Part shown: in pieces, positions 12,401 to 24,200 of the stretch
Layout: each line of letters starts with the position of its first letter
How positions within the stretch are numbered: position 1 is the stretch's first letter
From: Actinoalloteichus hymeniacidonis
Lineage (GTDB): Bacteria; Actinomycetota; Actinomycetes; Mycobacteriales; Pseudonocardiaceae
Assembly (NCBI RefSeq): GCF_014203365.1
Contig: NZ_JACHIS010000001.1
Coordinates: 2,666,001-2,730,000 of the forward strand
Reading direction: 5' to 3'
Length of the DNA stretch: 64,000 nucleotides
Program-made: the position numbers and the translations under genes
Notes under the pieces: generated by a model
Database searches by the model: none
What the model was told of the DNA's origin: nothing
What the model saw: only the letters and a program-made list of their open reading frames with translations

Positions 12401-15145
12401 GGCGTGCAGCACGCGGTCGAACGGATGCTGGACGTGCTGCAGAGCTGGTTGGCCGAGGAACACCTGGCGGCTACGCACCTGCTCGTGGTGACACGAGGAG
12501 CCGTCGCGACCGGCGAGACCGACGACGTCCCCGATCTGGCGGGCGCCGCAGTGTGGGGGCTGTTGCGCACGGCACAGACCGAGAACCCCGGCCGGATCAC
12601 CCTGTTGGACCTCGACCCGGCGAGCAGCGAGCCCGATTCCCTCGCCCGCCTGAGCGAGGTTTCCAGGCTGATCGGGGGCGCGGACCCGCAGTACGCGGTT
12701 CGAGCCGGCCGGGTGCTGACTCCGAGGATGGCTCCGCTGCGGCTGCTCCAGTCGGTCGAGGATCGCAGGCAGTCCCCGGGCGAGCCGGTCGCCGACGACC
12801 GGCCCGCCTCCGACGACGTGATCGTGACGGGCGGCCGGTGGCGGGTGGGCGTGGTGACCCCCGGATCGGTGGCGGGCGTGGGCCTGCTGCCTGCGGCGGA
12901 AACGCCGACGCGCGACACGGCCCTCGCACCGGGCGAGGTGCGGATCGCCGTCGCCGCCGCCGGACTGAACTTCCGGGACGCCATGGCTGCGCTGGGCATG
13001 TACCCGGGCGCGGTCGAGATCGGCGGCGAGGGTGCCGGGACGGTCGTGGAGATCGGCGCCGACGTCACCGACGTGGCACCCGGAGACCAGGTCATGGGCG
13101 TACTACCCGGTGCCTTCGCCGCCTCGGTGGTGGTGGACCGACGCATGGTGACGCCGTTGCCCGCCGGGTGGACCGCCGTCGAGGGGGCGGCGGTGCCCAG
13201 TGTCTTCCTGACGGCCCTGCACGGCCTCGCCGGACTGGCGGACCTGTCCGCCGGTCAGTCGGTGCTGATCCACGCCGCAGCAGGCGGTGTGGGCGCGGCG
13301 GCGGTGCAGGTGGCCAGGTCCAGGGGCGCGACGGTGTTCGCCACCGCATCACCCGGTAAGCACCAGGTACTGCGCGACTGGGGCATCCCCGACGAGCGGA
13401 TCTCGTCCTCGCGCGACCTGGACTTCGAGTCCAGGGTGCTCGCCGCCACCGGCGGGCGGGGCGTCGACGTGGTGTTGAACGCCCTGGCAGGCCCCTTCGT
13501 CGACGCGTCGCTGCGGGTGACCGCGCCCGGCGGCGTGTTCCTGGAGATGGGCAAGACCGACCTGCGGGACCCCTCGGCCGTGGCCGAGGAGCACCCCGGC
13601 CTCGCCTATCGCCCCTTCGATGTCTCGGCACTGCACCCCAACCTCGTCGCCGCGCTGCTCACCGAGTTGCGAGGACTCTTCGACCGTCGGGAGCTCACGC
13701 CGCCGCCGATCACCGAGTACCCGCTGCGACATCTGCGACCCGCCCTGCGAGCACTGGCGGGAGCCGAGTTGATCGGCAAGGCCGTCCTGCGGATGCCTCG
13801 GCCGGTGCCGTCCAACGGCACCGTGCTGATCACCGGCGGTACCGACGGCTTGGGCCGGATCGTGGCCCGACACCTGGTCACCCGGCACGGTGTCGCGGCG
13901 TTGGTGCTGCTGTCTCGTCGCGGCGGGGACACGCCGGGCATCGCGGACCTCGTCGCCGAACTCGAGGCGGCAGGCGCCCGAGTGACCATCCATGCCGGCG
14001 ATGTCGCCGATCCCAGGGTCGTCTCGGAGGTGATCGACGCGATCCCGCCGGAGTTCCCGCTCGCAGGGGTCGTCCACGCCGCAGGTGTACTGGCCGACGG
14101 GGTCCTGTCCTCGATCGACGCCGATCGAGTGGCCCGAGTGCTCGCGCCCAAGGTCGCGGGCGCCTGGAACCTGCATCGGGCCACGGAGCACCTCGGCCTG
14201 TCGCTGTTCCTGACGTTCTCCTCGGTTGCGGGCGTCTGGGGTGCGGCGGGCCAGGGGGCCTACGCCGCGGGCAACGCATTCCTGGACGCGCTGATCTCCC
14301 GACGGCGGGCCCGAGGGCTCGCCGGAACCTCGTTGGCCTGGGGGCCGTGGACGACGGAGGCGGGCATGACCGCAGGCCTCGCCGCGACGGATCAACACCG
14401 GTTGCATCGTTGGGGCCTGCGGGCGTTGGCACCGCAGGACGCCCTGGAAATCCTGGACACGGCGTTCACGACCCGACCGGTGCTCGCCGTCGCGGCCGGG
14501 GTGGACCTCACCGCACTCGGGCGCCGCCCGGCCGAGGACGTCCCCGCCGTCCTGCGCGGACTGGTGCGCACCCCGGACCTTGGCGCGCCGCCGCGATCCA
14601 CGCAACCCGTCGAGGCCGTCCCGCCGCTGCGTTGGGCCACGGAGATCGCCGCCCTGCCCAGGGGCGAGCGGCACCGCCGGGTCACCACGCTCGTCAGGGA
14701 GGCGGCGGCCGCCGTCCTCGGCCACGCCAGAGCGGATCGGGTGGGGGAGACACAGGCGTTCGGCGAACTGGGATTCGACTCCCTCACCGCCGTCGAACTG
14801 CGCAACCGCCTGCGTGCCGTCACCGGCGTGACCCTGTCGGCGACGTCGGTGTTCGACCACCCCAACCCGGCGGAACTGGCAGAGCGGATCCTCGGCGGGC
14901 TCGCGCTCCCCGAGGACGATCCGACCCGAGACGTCCTGCGCGGTATCGACGACCTGGAGGCGGGGCTCGCCCTGCTCGCCTCCGACGACGATCACGCGGA
15001 GATCACCGCCCGACTCCAGAACATCCTCTGGCGGTTGGCGGACGCACACAGCGCCGCCGAGCCGTCCTCGCCGGAGCAGCTGACGGAGGCGAGCCCCGAC
15101 GAGCTGTTCGATTTCATCGACCGCGAGTTCGGCGAGCTGACCTGA
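452..15145 (+). CDS. Type I modular PKS: loading module, modules 1 and 2 (PKS1)
   Basis: This 4,897-residue protein selects the starter and performs the first two extensions. Approximate domain order: decayed KS 20-260; loading AT 415-715; ACP 808-880; KS1 897-1323; AT1 1431-1730; atypical DH1 1795-2053; KR1 2083-2500; ACP1 2553-2627; KS2 2658-3085; AT2 3196-3500; DH2 3588-3886; ER2 4124-4450; KR2 4456-4680; ACP2 4746-4815; C-terminal docking segment 4822-4897. Both extension KSs keep Cys in DTAC, HGTGT and NIGH. I chose ATG 452 because the KS-like homology begins soon after it and a GAGGGGAAG stretch (432-440) precedes it. GTG 440 and ATG 368 are in frame but have no convincing ribosome site. 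It is the first gene of the PKS1-PKS2-PKS3 operon, 78 nt before PKS2. The chain it hands on should be a tetraketide-stage precursor lacking module 3 units. Confidence 0.93.
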   Translation: MTSDSVSDGRSRAERFASAVAIVGAACRVAAGAREIDDRPGGSSGPVEPGPFDDPAWELADAALVADAPHGAPMEPTVDALCRGALANAGITFGADAPPRVGVVLALPDSATPAVLGLADRLAVALDLPMTHVRIRTSPTALDAVHAGARWVADASVDIVIAGGVSLRATAAPTPETAAAEGVPGTSVVVLTTRLRAEADGAIVRGLLLDETAGDAVEPGPAATEAPDSAEAELICDFEDDLAVEFVGVTRLLRVLAVLRDREVGRPADHDPVNDPVGPSTSDESAPAAFLFPAAAGAAEHGPYRVAAAPPAADRIDASADGAAEADAPVGLLLSAPDDASLRAEARRLAAHLAARPGLAPADLAYTLGTARPLHHRRAAVFGANPGELGERLTAMAAGRPATGVLGARDATPRAAAFVFPGQGSQWAGMARGLLDAAPVFYRHMAEFDAAFAEFADWSLLALLREEPGQPPLQQPDVVQPALLAVMVSLSRLWQSVGVQPTAVVGHSLGEVAAAQAVDALSVTDAARVAVLWSRLQAELSGHGEMASVSLPLERLQARLAPWGERIDIAGVNGPASIVVSGDADAVRELSAALVADGIRSQLIPVGLAAHSRQVDLLHDRLLRDLAPITPRSSTVPFYSAVHDRLIDTAELTADYWARNLRSRVLFDPAVRTLLGDGADALLEMSPHPVLTVAMRQTVEDLGADAVVLETLRRGEGGPDRFRRAVVEARATGVDVDTSAVYADSGARRVTLPSPVDLAWLGRDGAAGAESDAVDAAVAATPVSAHVALAERLAILDDVERRRFVRRLVRTETAVVLAAAGGDAVDGATTFLGLGLDSLAAVRLRDALNSATGLDLPVTTAFDHPTPDALAAHVLAALLGASSGDRATPPVTPSAPDDPIAVVAMTCRAPGGANSPEELWRLVAEGRDAISAFPTDRGWDLTSLYHPDPTHPGTTYTTSGGFLDGVDRFDAGLFGISPREAMAMEPQQRVLLEASWELFERAGLDPRSLRGTDVGVFLGAIAQDYAPRLHHAPAGLEGYLMTGNTASVVSGRIAYTFGLEGPAITVDTACSSSIVAVHLACQSLRQGESSLAVAGGVAVLSHPGMFVEFSRQRALSPDGRCKPFAAAADGTAWAEGAGVVLLERLADARRNGHRVLGVIKGSAINQDGASNGLAAPSGPAQRRVIRQALANARVGAAEVDVVEAHGTGTTLGDPIEANALAAEYGPHRPADRPLLLGSVKSNIGHAQAAAGILGLIKTVLAMEHGILPHTLHVDEPTPHVDWSSAGLSLVTATREWPTTDGPRRAAVSAFGISGTNAHLILEQPPSAPEQADAAPATTSDEPIALPWLLSGRTPAALREQGRRLLARVVDDPDLRPADAAFSLVTTRSLLEQRAVVVAEDFSALRRGLRSLVDDEAAPALLRGEAGASPRRVAFVFPGQGSQWVGMAVDLLAASPAFATRMAECEAALAPHVDWSLFEVLSDETALNRVDVVQPVLWAVMVSLAEVWRAHGVSPEAVVGHSQGEIAAACVIGALTVADAARVVALRASALVRLAGTGGMVSVSANRETVMAALSQWADRLSVAAVNGPNSTVVSGESEALDEFLADCEVRGLRARRIAVDYASHSARVESLRAELIESLAELNPRSVSIPFVSSVTGEVMDTSELDGEYWYRSLRATVEFQRAVETVAAEGVDAFIEVSAHPVLAVGLQETLEGCAEDAVVLSTLRRDEADRRRLLGALGEAHVRGVAVDWTSAFAGSRPQRVDLPTYPFQRQRYWLREQHGAAVDHDAAGLDPRPHPLRGSALVLADSDGVVFTGRVSASSHPVLAGHRAHGAELLPGSAVLDLVCWAGEALGLEQVVELVLENPLVLPVGGAARWQLTLAAPEASGTRTLILHSRAEGDDDGWTTHATGLLGSADAPPAVSVSLPPADEAAEISVLPPAEEEGMAAWRCLRTVRRHGADLVVDVALPADLRDEETFLLHPGLLDAVLLAWTASTGRQARPFAFTDVTCYAPMPEELRVHVRPSAPDVVSLHLTDLDGELIAVVGSATLRPVPATDRHPRSAGSLLRMQWTQVDVPSQTGDDERWAVLGSADEATAALCDSGLIVSVLPGLAELGASLSPEAPAPTTVVLIAQRSPRDGLALPDAARDAVHRTIELIRTWLADDRWAATTLAVLTGRAVAVGSDDDVPDLVHAPLWGLLRTVQSENPDRVLLVDVDDAPDSHRLLRAAIAEGRPQTAIREGRLVAPTLAAAATASMPARPVLSPEGTVLITGAGGGLARIVARHLVTEHGARRLLLIGRRGPTAPGIAELVAELAEHGADVAVAACDVADRERLVEVLDSVPATHPLTSVIHCAGVLDNALVPSLTADQVDRVLRPKIYGAWHLHELTRDADLSTFVLFSSVAGLIGGGGQGNYAAANAFLDALAAHRQAAGLPGTSLAWGLWEDRAGMAGRLGDVHVARAGLRGLAALPEAEGLRLLDAALAVGEPLLAPVCLDRTELRSSDAAAALPALFQGIETPSQRRPSRIRNTADDAPPLLRRLRGLPAAEAEPVLLDLVRSRVAAELGHASAAEISVGRAFSDLGFDSLTSVNLRNRLAADTGLRLPVTVAFDHPTVQALTDRLWAELGALLGSTGAEPASAGLTDGSGATSSTPQSLADEPIAIVGMSCRLPGGVTSPEALWELLAAEIDAIGDFPGDRGWQREGRYDPERLHPDSPYSRVGGFLYDAGDFDAEFFGISPREASAMDPQQRLLLETAWESWERAGIPAETLQGSGTGVFVGTNGSDYGALLAESPEAVGHVMTGGAASVASGRIAYSFGLEGPAVTVDTACSASLVALHLAVQSLRQGECSLALAGGVTVMTTPRLFGEFARQGGFASDGRCKSFAEGADGTGFSEGVGLVVLERLSDAVANGRRVLAVLRGSAVNQDGASNGLTAPNGPSQQRVIRQALANAGLSAGDVDVVEAHGTGTRLGDPIEAQALLATYGRDREPENPVFLGSVKSNIGHTQAAAGVAGVIKMVLALEHGVLPSTLHVDEPSSQVDWSSGAVELLAESRSWPEVGRPRRAAVSSFGISGTNAHVILEQAPPSASPSGSNDTEQPFDGTPEAPSSVPPWVISGGSTQALRAQAARLLERLTADSEWSPVEVAVALARSRARLDHRAVVLGSDRSELLVGLAAVADDRDAAGVVRGTAQQAGRVAMVFTGQGSQRAGMGRELYEHHPLFAAAFDEVCAELDPLLGFSLRDAVFATDPAQTPGSLTIDDTGLAQPGLFAVEVALVRLLESFGITPAVVAGHSLGEVTAAHIAGLWSLPQACRVVAARSSMMQQLPEGGAMASVAATEDEVRIGLLELDMTPDDHGCDIEIATEVGIAAANGPSSTVISGETDAVERVLRWWQDRGRRVRRLSVSHAFHSPLIDPMLDDYRLALADVEFGDAALPVVSTVTGAILSRSDAADPEYWVRQVREPVRYVDAVRTLEEQGVTTVLEIGPGSVLTALTRDALDRTDPTGSVAARPVTCLSMLRSDRGERAALLSGIAASLAHGVPVDLSPLLPTRVAPTELPTYAFQRERYWLDVGRKPTDAAGLGLVASGHPVLGARVDLPDSGAVVFTGRLSTAALPWTAAHRVGTAAVFPGTGLVDLVFAAAVDLRNPLIDELTLHSPVIVPAEGGLAVRVRLDRPADEQPVPSADETSSRIGAPARDSERVVTVYTRPEEDPTAEWTSHATGHLIEAESAAPADETGRATWPPPAAVPVSTDGLYAAFETAGLGYGPVFQGLRAAWISADTVFAEIELPEQAWVEASAYCLHPALFDAALHALGLTDAVGVLPSGEADGVRLPFSWAGVRIHATGATRLRVTLRTIEDGDVEVRAVDPEGTPVVTVDRLTLRRAASGDRPAAAFDVREAMFDLDWVPTSLMDTPTEPGWWALLGSTDAGLTGGLVAAGLSVESGADLADLSSRIAAGGPAPSVLVVPGGALAPTGTAPEPVDGVQHAVERMLDVLQSWLAEEHLAATHLLVVTRGAVATGETDDVPDLAGAAVWGLLRTAQTENPGRITLLDLDPASSEPDSLARLSEVSRLIGGADPQYAVRAGRVLTPRMAPLRLLQSVEDRRQSPGEPVADDRPASDDVIVTGGRWRVGVVTPGSVAGVGLLPAAETPTRDTALAPGEVRIAVAAAGLNFRDAMAALGMYPGAVEIGGEGAGTVVEIGADVTDVAPGDQVMGVLPGAFAASVVVDRRMVTPLPAGWTAVEGAAVPSVFLTALHGLAGLADLSAGQSVLIHAAAGGVGAAAVQVARSRGATVFATASPGKHQVLRDWGIPDERISSSRDLDFESRVLAATGGRGVDVVLNALAGPFVDASLRVTAPGGVFLEMGKTDLRDPSAVAEEHPGLAYRPFDVSALHPNLVAALLTELRGLFDRRELTPPPITEYPLRHLRPALRALAGAELIGKAVLRMPRPVPSNGTVLITGGTDGLGRIVARHLVTRHGVAALVLLSRRGGDTPGIADLVAELEAAGARVTIHAGDVADPRVVSEVIDAIPPEFPLAGVVHAAGVLADGVLSSIDADRVARVLAPKVAGAWNLHRATEHLGLSLFLTFSSVAGVWGAAGQGAYAAGNAFLDALISRRRARGLAGTSLAWGPWTTEAGMTAGLAATDQHRLHRWGLRALAPQDALEILDTAFTTRPVLAVAAGVDLTALGRRPAEDVPAVLRGLVRTPDLGAPPRSTQPVEAVPPLRWATEIAALPRGERHRRVTTLVREAAAAVLGHARADRVGETQAFGELGFDSLTAVELRNRLRAVTGVTLSATSVFDHPNPAELAERILGGLALPEDDPTRDVLRGIDDLEAGLALLASDDDHAEITARLQNILWRLADAHSAAEPSSPEQLTEASPDELFDFIDREFGELT
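509..3100 (+). other. Loading module: KS remnant - AT - ACP
   Basis: The AT (about 1694-2600) has GHSLGE and an AAHS motif where extender ATs have YASH or HAFH. The Arg that binds the extender carboxylate (ALRAS in AT1) is replaced by Trp (VLWSR). That exchange is known from loading ATs that take monocarboxylic acyl-CoAs. The ACP (about 2872-3090) has an intact GLDSL. The segment in front of the AT (509-1228) is a shrunken, inactive KS relative rather than a KSQ. I infer a non-carboxylated starter such as acetyl, propionyl or a branched acyl group; which one cannot be read from motifs. Confidence 0.8.
3140..8340 (+). other. Module 1: KS-AT(methylmalonyl)-DH*-KR-ACP
   Basis: AT1 has GHSQGE and VDYASHS, which predicts methylmalonyl-CoA. 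DH1 (about 5835-6610) keeps the HxxxGxxxxP motif and an Asp in HPGLLDA. It has lost the YGP motif before the second half, and its middle aligns poorly, so it is probably inactive. KR1 keeps catalytic Ser, Tyr (GNYAAAN) and Lys, but its nucleotide loop reads TGAGGGLA instead of TGGTGxLG and its B-type motif reads LDN. The likely outcome is a beta-hydroxyl with an alpha-methyl. ACP1 is normal (GFDSL). Confidence 0.75.
8423..14910 (+). other. Module 2: KS-AT(malonyl)-DH-ER-KR-ACP, full reduction
   Basis: AT2 has GHSLGE and SHAFHS (malonyl-CoA). DH2 keeps His, YGP (GYGPVFQGL) and the DAALH Asp, although the HxxxG glycine is shifted (HRVGT). ER2 (about 12821-13800) has the nucleotide loop [15 protein letters not shown], the LGMYP Tyr, and the Lys and Asp of SPGKH and SRDLD. 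KR2 has TGGTDGLG plus Ser, Tyr and Asn. The KS active site reads DTACSAS. The predicted result is a saturated two-carbon unit without a methyl. Confidence 0.85.
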
Positions 15146-15223
15146 CCTCGGGCCGTCCCGCGCCCCACCACCGTTTGCACCATGACCTGTAGTGCCGCAT
15201 GACGTCGAGGAGCTGAGATTTCA

Positions 15224-18200
15224 GTGGCGGATGACGACCGGCTTGTCGAGTACCTGCGGCGAGTGACCGCCGATCTGCACCAGACGCGGCAGCGGCTGCG
15301 GGAGGTCGAGTCCCGAGGCCGGGACGCGGTGGCGGTGGTGGGCATGGCGTGCCGTCTCCCCGGCGGGGTGACCTCGCCGGAGGACCTGTGGCGGCTGGTG
15401 GCCGCAGGCGGCGACGCGGTGTCCGGCTTCCCGGTCGACCGGGGGTGGACGCCGGCCGACCCGGCGATGCCGCACACCAGGCAAGGCGGTTTCCTCGACG
15501 GTGCGGCCGACTTCGACGCGGGCCTCTTCGGAATCTCGCCCCGGGAGGCGACCGCGATGGACCCGCAGCAGCGGCTGCTGCTGGAGACCTCCTGGGAGGC
15601 GCTCGAACGAGCAGGTCTCGCACCGACCGCCCTGCGTGGCACGGACACGGGCGTCTTCGTCGGCATGGGAAACCACGATTACGGCCCCCGGTTGGACGAG
15701 GAGGCCGAGGACGTCGCCGGACACGTGCTGACCGGCACCATCGCCAGCATCGCCTCCGGTCGTATCGCCTACACCCTGGGCCTGGAGGGGCCCGCCATCA
15801 CCATCGACACGGCCTGTTCGTCCTCCTTGGTCGCCCTGCACCAGGCAGCGCAGTCCCTCCGCGACGGCGACTGTTCGCTGGCCTTGGCGGGCGGTGTCGC
15901 CGTCATGTCCCATCCCGGTCTCTTCACCGAGTTCCACCGGCAGGGCGGACTCGCCTCCGACGGGCGATGCAAGTCCTTCGCCGACACGGCCGACGGCACC
16001 GGTTGGGGTGAGGGCGTCGGCGTGCTCGTCCTGGAGCGGCTGTCCGACGCCGTGCGTAACGGGCGGCACGTCCTCGCGGTGGTCCGAGGCTCGGCCGTCA
16101 ACCAGGACGGTGCCTCCCACGGGCTCACCGCTCCGAACGGGCCCGCGCAGCAGCGGGTGATCCGCCAGGCCCTCGCGAACGCGCGACTGTCCACCCAGGA
16201 CGTCGACGCGGTCGAGGCCCACGGCACCGGAACCCGGCTCGGCGACCCCATCGAGGCGCAGGCGCTGCTCGCGACCTATGGACAGGGACGCGATCCCGAT
16301 CGTCCCCTGTTCCTCGGCTCGGTGAAGTCCAACATCGCCCACACCCAGGCCGCCTCGGGTGTGGCGGGCGTGATCAAGATGATCCTCGCGATGCGACACG
16401 GGGTGCTGCCACCGACGCTGCACGCCGAAGAGCCCTCCGCCCAGGTGGACTGGTCGGCCGGAGCAGTGGAGCTGCTGACCGCATCGCGTCCGTGGCCCGC
16501 TGTGGACCGCGCCCGGCGGGCGGCGGTGTCCTCCTTCGGGATCAGCGGCACCAACGCGCACGTGGTCCTCGAACAGGCCCCGGAGCCGGAGTATGACGAG
16601 GTCGAACCGCGCCCGGCGTCCGCCGCCGCGCCCGCGCCGCTGCCGTGGGTCCTCTCCGGACGAACGGCGGAGGCACTGCGGGGGCAGGCCGCCCGACTGA
16701 TCGACCACGTCGCCGCTGAGCCTGCGGTCTCCCCGACGGACGTGGCCTTCTCGCTGGCCACCACGCGGGCTCATCTGGAGCACCGGGCGGTGATCCTCGG
16801 AGCGGACCGCGCCGAGTTGGCCGCGGGACTGTCGGCCGTGGCCGAGGGCACTGAGGCACCCGGCGTGGTGACCGGCACGACACGCGCCACCGGCAGGCTC
16901 GCGATGATGTTCACCGGGCAGGGCTCCCAGTACCCGGCGATGGGCCGGACTCTGTACCGCACCTACCCAGTGTTCGCCGCGGCCTTCGACGAGGTGTGCG
17001 CCGAGCTGGACCCGCTGCTGGGCGTCTCGGTCCGCGATCTCGTCTTCGCCGACGACGACTCGGGCGGCGGTCTCGGTGCCGCCGTCGAAGCCGGGCCTGC
17101 CGAATCCGCGACGACGCAACCCGACACGGCCATCGATCGGCCGCTCGACCGCACCGACCTCGCTCAAGCTGCGCTGTTCGCCGTCGAGGTCGCCCTCAGT
17201 CGCCTGCTGGCCCACGTCGGAATCCGCCCCGATGTCGTGTTGGGACACTCATTCGGCGAGGTCGTGGCCGCCTACCTGGCGGGCGTCTGGTCCCTGCGCG
17301 ACGCCTGCGCGGTGGTCGCCGCCAGAGGCGGGCTCGTCCGGCGACTGGCCCTGCCCGGCGCGATGGTCGCCGTGGCGGCCACCGAAACCGAGGCCGCCGA
17401 CTACCTCGCCGAGATCGACGGGACCCTGGTGATCGCCGCCGTCAACGGCCCGAATTCGGTGGTCTTCTCCGGAGACGCCGACACCGTGGCAAGGGCGACG
17501 CACGCCTGGCGGGACCGGGGCCGACGGGTACGCCTGCTACGCGGCGGCCAGGCCTTCCACTCCCCGTTGATCGAGCCCGCTGTCGCCGCCTTCACCGAGG
17601 CGTTGCAGCAGGTCTCCTTCGTGGCGCCGGAGATTCCGCTGATCTCCACGGTGACCGGCAGGCCCGTCGACCCGCGGGCAGTCACCACGCCGGAGTACTG
17701 GGCCGACCAGCTCCGGCGTCCGGTCCGCTTCGCCGACGCCATCCGCACCCTCCGGGAGGAATCGGTCACGACGATTCTGGAGGTCGGTCCCGACGGTGTG
17801 CTGACGCCGATGGCGCGCGAGGTCCTCGACGAGCAGCACGCCGACGAGGAGGTCACCTTCGCCGTCACCCTGCGTCGGGGACGGCCGGAGCCCGACACCT
17901 TCGGCGCGGCCTTGGCCGCGTTGCACGTCCGAGGGCTCGTCCCGCGCTGGGCGGGGCTGCTCGACGGGGCCGCCCGTCGGGTTCCGCTGCCCACCTACGC
18001 CTTCCAGCGGAGCCGCTACTGGTGGGACCGCTCGACGGCAGGCGGCGACTCGACGGCGACGACCCTCGACGCCGACTTCTGGGAAGCGGTGCGACGCGGT
18101 GACCTGTCCGCGCTCGCCGAGACACTCGGTCTGCGTGCACCGGACGAGCACGGCGCTCTGACGGCCCTGCTGCCAGCCCTGAGCGAGCGGGCCGCGCGGC

Positions 18201-21200
18201 GACGGTCGCTCGCCGAGACCGCGTCCTGGCGCCATCGCAGCACCTGGATCCCGTTCGCCGCCGACCACACCGACGGAACCGCGGGTCGGTGGCTGGTCGT
18301 CCACACCGAGGAGCAGAGCGACGATCCCGACATCACCGCGATCGTCGACGCCCTCACCGACGGCGGCGGTGTCGCGCACCTCGTGCTCGACGAGGCCGGG
18401 TCGACCGGGTCCGTGCAGGTCGAGCGACTCGCCGAAGCCGTCCGCTCCGCCGACGGCACCGAGGTCGCAGGCGTGCTCTCTCTGCTCGCCCTGCGCGATG
18501 GGGCGTCGGAGCACGACGGTCTCGACACGCCGACGGCGATGCGCGCCACCACCGTTCTCCTCCAGGCACTGGGACAGGCTCGCGTGCGCGGGCCCCTCTG
18601 GTGCGTCACGCGGTCGGCCGTCTCGGTCGGCGAGGGCGACGCTCCCGTCGATCCACGACAGGCCTTGCTCTGGGGCTGGGGGCGCAGCGCCGCGCGCGAG
18701 CATCCGGACCGGTGGGGCGGGCTGATCGACCTTCCCGCCACGACGGACGGTCGGACGGCCGGGCTCGTGGCGGGCGTGGTGCGCGGCGGCCATGCGGAGG
18801 ACGAGATCGCCGTCCGCTCCTCGGGCCGCCACGTCCGGCGACTGCGGCCCGTCCCCGAGGACAGCTCGGTGGCCCCACCGTGGCGGCCGGATGGCGCGGT
18901 GGTGCTCACCGGCGACTGGGACGACACCTGGCCGACGCTGGCGTGCCGCGTCGCCGAACGCGGCGCGCGCCACGTCCTGCTGGCACCGCGCTTCCCCGCC
19001 GAGGCCGGCGACCGGGACGACTCGGTGCTGACGGATCGACTCGCCGAGCTCGGCGCCACCGTCAGCGTCGTCCGCGACACCGACGAGACTCGCCACGAGA
19101 CCCTCATCGGGCTGCTCGGCGCGACCCCGCTCGCCGCCGTCGTCCACGTCGAGACGGCCTCGGTGCCCGTCGGACGGCTCGACGACGTCGATGCGGCCGA
19201 GTTCGACGCAGGGGTGCGCGCCGCCCTGCACTCGATCTACGAGGTGATCCGGTTCGCCCACCGGGCGGGCGCCGCCGACCTGCTGATGTTCTCCTCGCTG
19301 ACCGGCGTGTGGGGCGCGGGCGGATACGCGGCGCAGGCCGCGATCGAGTCCCACCTCGACGCGCTGGGCCGACGTTCCTCGACCGACGGCCCCCGCGTCC
19401 GCTCGCTGTCCTGGGGGACCTGGCAGTCGGAATCGGTCCGCGGCGCGTCCTCGGACGCGGCGAGCGATCACTGGGGCGATCGCGGTCTGCGACCCATGCC
19501 CGCCGAGCGCGCCCTGGACGTCCTGGACACGGCGATGGTCGTCGACGCCGAGCCCTGGATCGTCGCCGACGTCGACTGGACGGTCTTCGCCGCCGCCTAC
19601 ACCAGCCTGCGTCCCGGACCGCTGGTGGACGGACTCGTCGACGCCGACGTCGACACACCGGACGATTCCGCCGCTCCGGCGGCCGAGGACACCCGGCTGC
19701 GCGACGTCGACGCCGAGGAACGGCGCAGCCTGCTACTCGACCGGGTGCGCGGCGACGCCGCCCTGCTCCTCGGACACGCCTCGGCCACCGCCGTGGGGGC
19801 CGATCAGCCGTTCCGCGACATGGGCGTGGACTCGCTTACCGCCGTCCGGCTGCGTGACCGGCTCGCCGCGAGCACGGGACTCCGACTGCCCAGCACCCTG
19901 GTCTTCGACCACCCGACTCCCCAGGCGCTCGTCCGTCACCTGGAGGCCGAGATCCTCGGCACCTCGGCGGAGCCGAGCCGCGACCGGACCGCCGAGATCG
20001 CCGCCGTCGCCGAGGACGAGCCGATCGCGATCATCGGTATGGCCTGCCGGTTCCCCGGCGGCGTCGACTCGCCGGAGTCGCTCTGGCGGCTGCTCGTCGA
20101 CGGCGAGGATGCGATGTCGCCGTTCCCGCTGGATCGCGGCTGGGACGTCGAGGCGCTCTATCACGCCGATCCGGCCAATCGGGGCACGAGCTACACCCGC
20201 TCCGGCGGCTTCCTCGACGACCCCGCGGGTTTCGACGCCGACTTCTTCGGCATCTCCCCGCGTGAGGCGACGGCGATGGACCCGCAGCAGCGGTTACTGC
20301 TGGAGACCTCGTGGGAGGCCTTCGAACGGGCGGACATCGATCCGTCGCTGATGCGGGGCAGCTCGACGGGAGTCTTCACCGGCATCGCCTGGCGCGACTA
20401 CGGCAGCGAGCCGGGTCGGGACGCCGACGCCGCCGAGGGATACCTGATGACCGGCAACGCGACGAGCATCGCCTCCGGTCGCGTCGCGTACACGCTGGGG
20501 CTGGAGGGCCCGGCGATCACGGTGGACACGGCCTGTTCCTCCTCGCTGGTCGCCGTGCACCTGGCGGGCCAGGCGCTGCGCAGCGGCGAGTGCTCGATGG
20601 CGTTGGCGGGCGGAGCGGCCGTGATGGCCACGCCGGTCGCCTTCGTCGAGTTCTCCCGCCAGCGCGGTTTGGCACCCGACGGCCGCTGCAAGCCGTTCGC
20701 CAAGGCGGCGGACGGCACCGGTTGGTCGGAGGGCGTCGGCGTGCTGCTGCTGGAACGACTCTCCGACGCACGACGCAACGGCCGCCGTGTGCTGGGGGTC
20801 GTCCGTGGCACCGCGATCAACCAGGACGGCGCCAGCAACGGCCTGTCCGCTCCCAACGGCCCCGCGCAGCAGCGCGTCATCCGACAGGCTCTGGCCCAAT
20901 CCGGGCTGACGGCGGACGACGTCGACGCGGTCGAGGCCCACGGCACGGGCACCAGACTGGGCGATCCGATCGAGGCGCAGGCGCTCCTCGCCGCCTACGG
21001 CAGGGACCGATCCGAGGATCGTCCACTGTGGCTCGGGTCGGTGAAGTCCAACATCGGCCACACCGGGGCCGCCGCGGGCGTCGCCGGAGTGATCAAGATG
21101 GTGATGGCACTGCGGCACGAGGTGCTGCCGCGCACGCTGCACGTGGATGAGCCCACTCCCGAGGTGGACTGGACGACGGGCGGGGTGCGGCTGCTGACCG

Positions 21201-24200
21201 AGGCTCGCGACTGGCCCCGCCAGGACCGGCCGCGTCGCGCCGGGGTGTCGGCGTTCGGTTTCAGCGGGACGAACGCACACGTTCTGCTGGAGGAACCCGA
21301 GTCCGCCGTCGTTCCCGAGCCCGCCTCCGTTCCGGAGGCCGCCGCCATGCCGCTGGTCGTCCGGCCGGACGCGGTGCCGCTGTTGCTCTCCGCGCGCAGC
21401 GAGTCCGCGCTGCGGGCGCAGGGCCGACGCCTGCGTCGGCTGCTGGTCGAACAGCCCGAGTCGTCGATCGTCGACGTGGCCGGCGCGCTGGTGACGAGCC
21501 GCACGACGCACCGGCATCGTGCGGTGGTGGTCGGTGCCGACCGTTCGGAGTTGCTGGCCGGTCTCGACGCGGTGGCCGATGGGCGCGAGGCTCCCGGCGT
21601 CGTCGCGGGCATCGCCCACGACGGTGACCGTCGTCCGGTCTTCGTCTTCCCCGGGCAGGGTTCCCAGTGGCGGGGGATGGCGACCGATCTGCTGGCCTGC
21701 TCTCCCGTCTTCGCCGAGTGGATCACCGCCTGCGAGCAGGTACTGACCCCCTTCGTGGGCTGGTCGCTGCGCGACATGCTGAGCCCTGACGTCGATCCGG
21801 CGCTCGCCGATCGCGTCGACGTCGTGCAGCCCGTGCTCTGGGCGGTCCTGGTGTCGCTGGCGGAGCTGTGGCGCTCCTGCGGCGTGGTTCCCGCCGCCGT
21901 CCTCGGTCACTCGCAGGGCGAGATCGCGGCGGCCTGCATCGCGGGTGGTATCTCCCTCTCCGACGGGGCCAGGATCGTCGCCCGGCGTAGCCAGGCCGTC
22001 GCCGAGACTCTCTCGGGCGGCGGCGGAATGGCGTCGGTGGGTCTGTCCTCACGTCAGACGACGGAGGCGATCGCGGCACTCGGCGATTCCGCCGTAGGCC
22101 TGGAGATCGCCGCCGAGAACGGACCGACCTCGACCGTCGTCGCGGGCGCAACGGCGGCGCTGGACGCACTCGTGGCGCACTGCTCGACCAGCGGCGTCCG
22201 CGCGCGGCGCGTCACGGTCGACTACGCGTCGCACTCCGATCAGGTGGAAGCACTGCACACCCGGCTGCTTGAACTGTTCGAGGAGGTCGAGCCGCACGCC
22301 GGTGAGGTGCCGTTCTACTCGACGGTGGCGGCCGCCCGGATCGACACCGCCGAACTCGACGCCGAGTACTGGTATCGGAACCTGCGCCGGACGGTTCGGT
22401 TCGAGGAGACCACGCGTGCCGTCGTCGCCGACCGACACGAGGTGTTCCTCGAGGTCAGCCCGCATCCGGTACTCGCCATGAGCATCGAGGAGATCCTGGC
22501 GGACACCGCCGTCGAGGAGGCCTTCGCCGGGGCGACTCTGCGGCGGGACGACGGGGGAGCCGCCCGGTTCCTCACCGCCCTGGCCGAGCTGCACGTCCGA
22601 GGCGTCCCCGTGGACTGGTCGCACCTGATCGGCGGATGGGGCGGCAGGCGGATCGACCTCCCGACGTATGCCTTCCAACGGGAGCGGTTCTGGCTCGCAC
22701 CGGATCCGAAGCCCTCGCCGATCGACTCTCGCCCGTACCCGGGCGGGGGCTCGGTGGAGGACTCCTTCTGGACGGCCGTGGAGCAGGGCGACGCGGCGGG
22801 TGTCACGCGGTTGGTGGCGGACTCGACGGCGGACGACCACGACGCGGTGGCCTCGGTGCTGCCGATGCTGTCCCGATGGCGGCGCCGAGCCCGGGAGCAC
22901 GAGATCGTGGACTCGTGGCGGTACCGCGTCCGGTGGGCGCGGGCGTCGGTGCCGACAGACGCCGACGCCGCTCGGCTCGATGGTCGCTGGCTGCTCGTCG
23001 ACGCGCCTGCGATGCCTGCCGCGTTCGACGGCCCGTCCGACACCGCGCGCCACGCGGAATCGGATACCGATGCCGATCAGGTGATCCACGCCCTGTCTCG
23101 CGGGGGCGCCGAGGTCGTCCGGCTCATGGTGGAACAGGGCCTCGATCGCGGGGCGCTGACGGAGCGACTGCGGACGACGATCGCCGTCGACGGCCCGGTG
23201 ACCGGCGTGGTGTCGCTGCTCGCCCTGCCGTCGGTCGGGCACCCACTCGACGCCGAGGACGGCGGCCGCCACCCGTCTGTCGTACCGGGCCACGAAGCTT
23301 CACGTGAATTGCCCGACACGGTGTCGGGTGGCCGGCTCGCCGACACGGTGACCCTGTTGCAGGCGCTGGGGGATGCGGGTGTCGGCGCGCCGCTGTGGTG
23401 CGTCACCCGCGACGCGGTGTCCCCACACGGGCCCGGCTCCGCGTTCGTCGACCCCGAACAGGCGATGGTCTGGGGTGTGGGCCGCGTGGCGGCGCTGGAA
23501 CAGCCCGACCAGTGGGGCGGCATGATCGACCTTCCCGCGTCCCTCGGTGATCAGGCCGCGTCCCGGCTGTGCGGAATCCTGGCGGGCACCACGGGCGAGG
23601 ACCAGGTGGCGGTGCGCTCCTCCGGGGTGTTCGCGCGCCGACTCGTCCGCGCACCGCTGCCCGTGGGCGGCCGCGTCGATTCATCGGTCGAGCAGGAGCC
23701 CGACGGCGCATCCGTCGCGGTGACCGATGAAGGGCCCGTTCCGTTGCCGGCCGCGACGTCCGGTCGCTGGACGGCGGGCGGCACCGTGCTGGTCACCGGC
23801 GGAACCGGTGCGCTGGGCGCCCAGGTCGCGCGGTGGCTCGTCGGTCGCGGCGTCGAGCACCTCGTGCTCACCTCGCGGCGCGGTGCGGCGGCACCGGGAG
23901 CCGAGGACCTCGCCGACGAACTCCGCCGTCTCGGCGCGGAGGTCACCCTCGCGGCCTGCGACGTGGCCGAGCGCGACGCGCTGCACCGTGTCGTGAAGGA
24001 GATCCCGGCCGAGGCGCCGCTGACCGGCGTGGTGCACACCGCCGGAATCCTGGACGACACCACGCTCGAGGCACTCACACCGCAGCAGATCTGCGCGGTG
24101 CTCGATGTCAAGGCCCAGGGCGCGGTGAACCTGCATCACCTCACGCGTGACCACGACCTCGCCTGCTTCCTGCTGTTCTCCTCGGCGGGCGCGACCGTCG

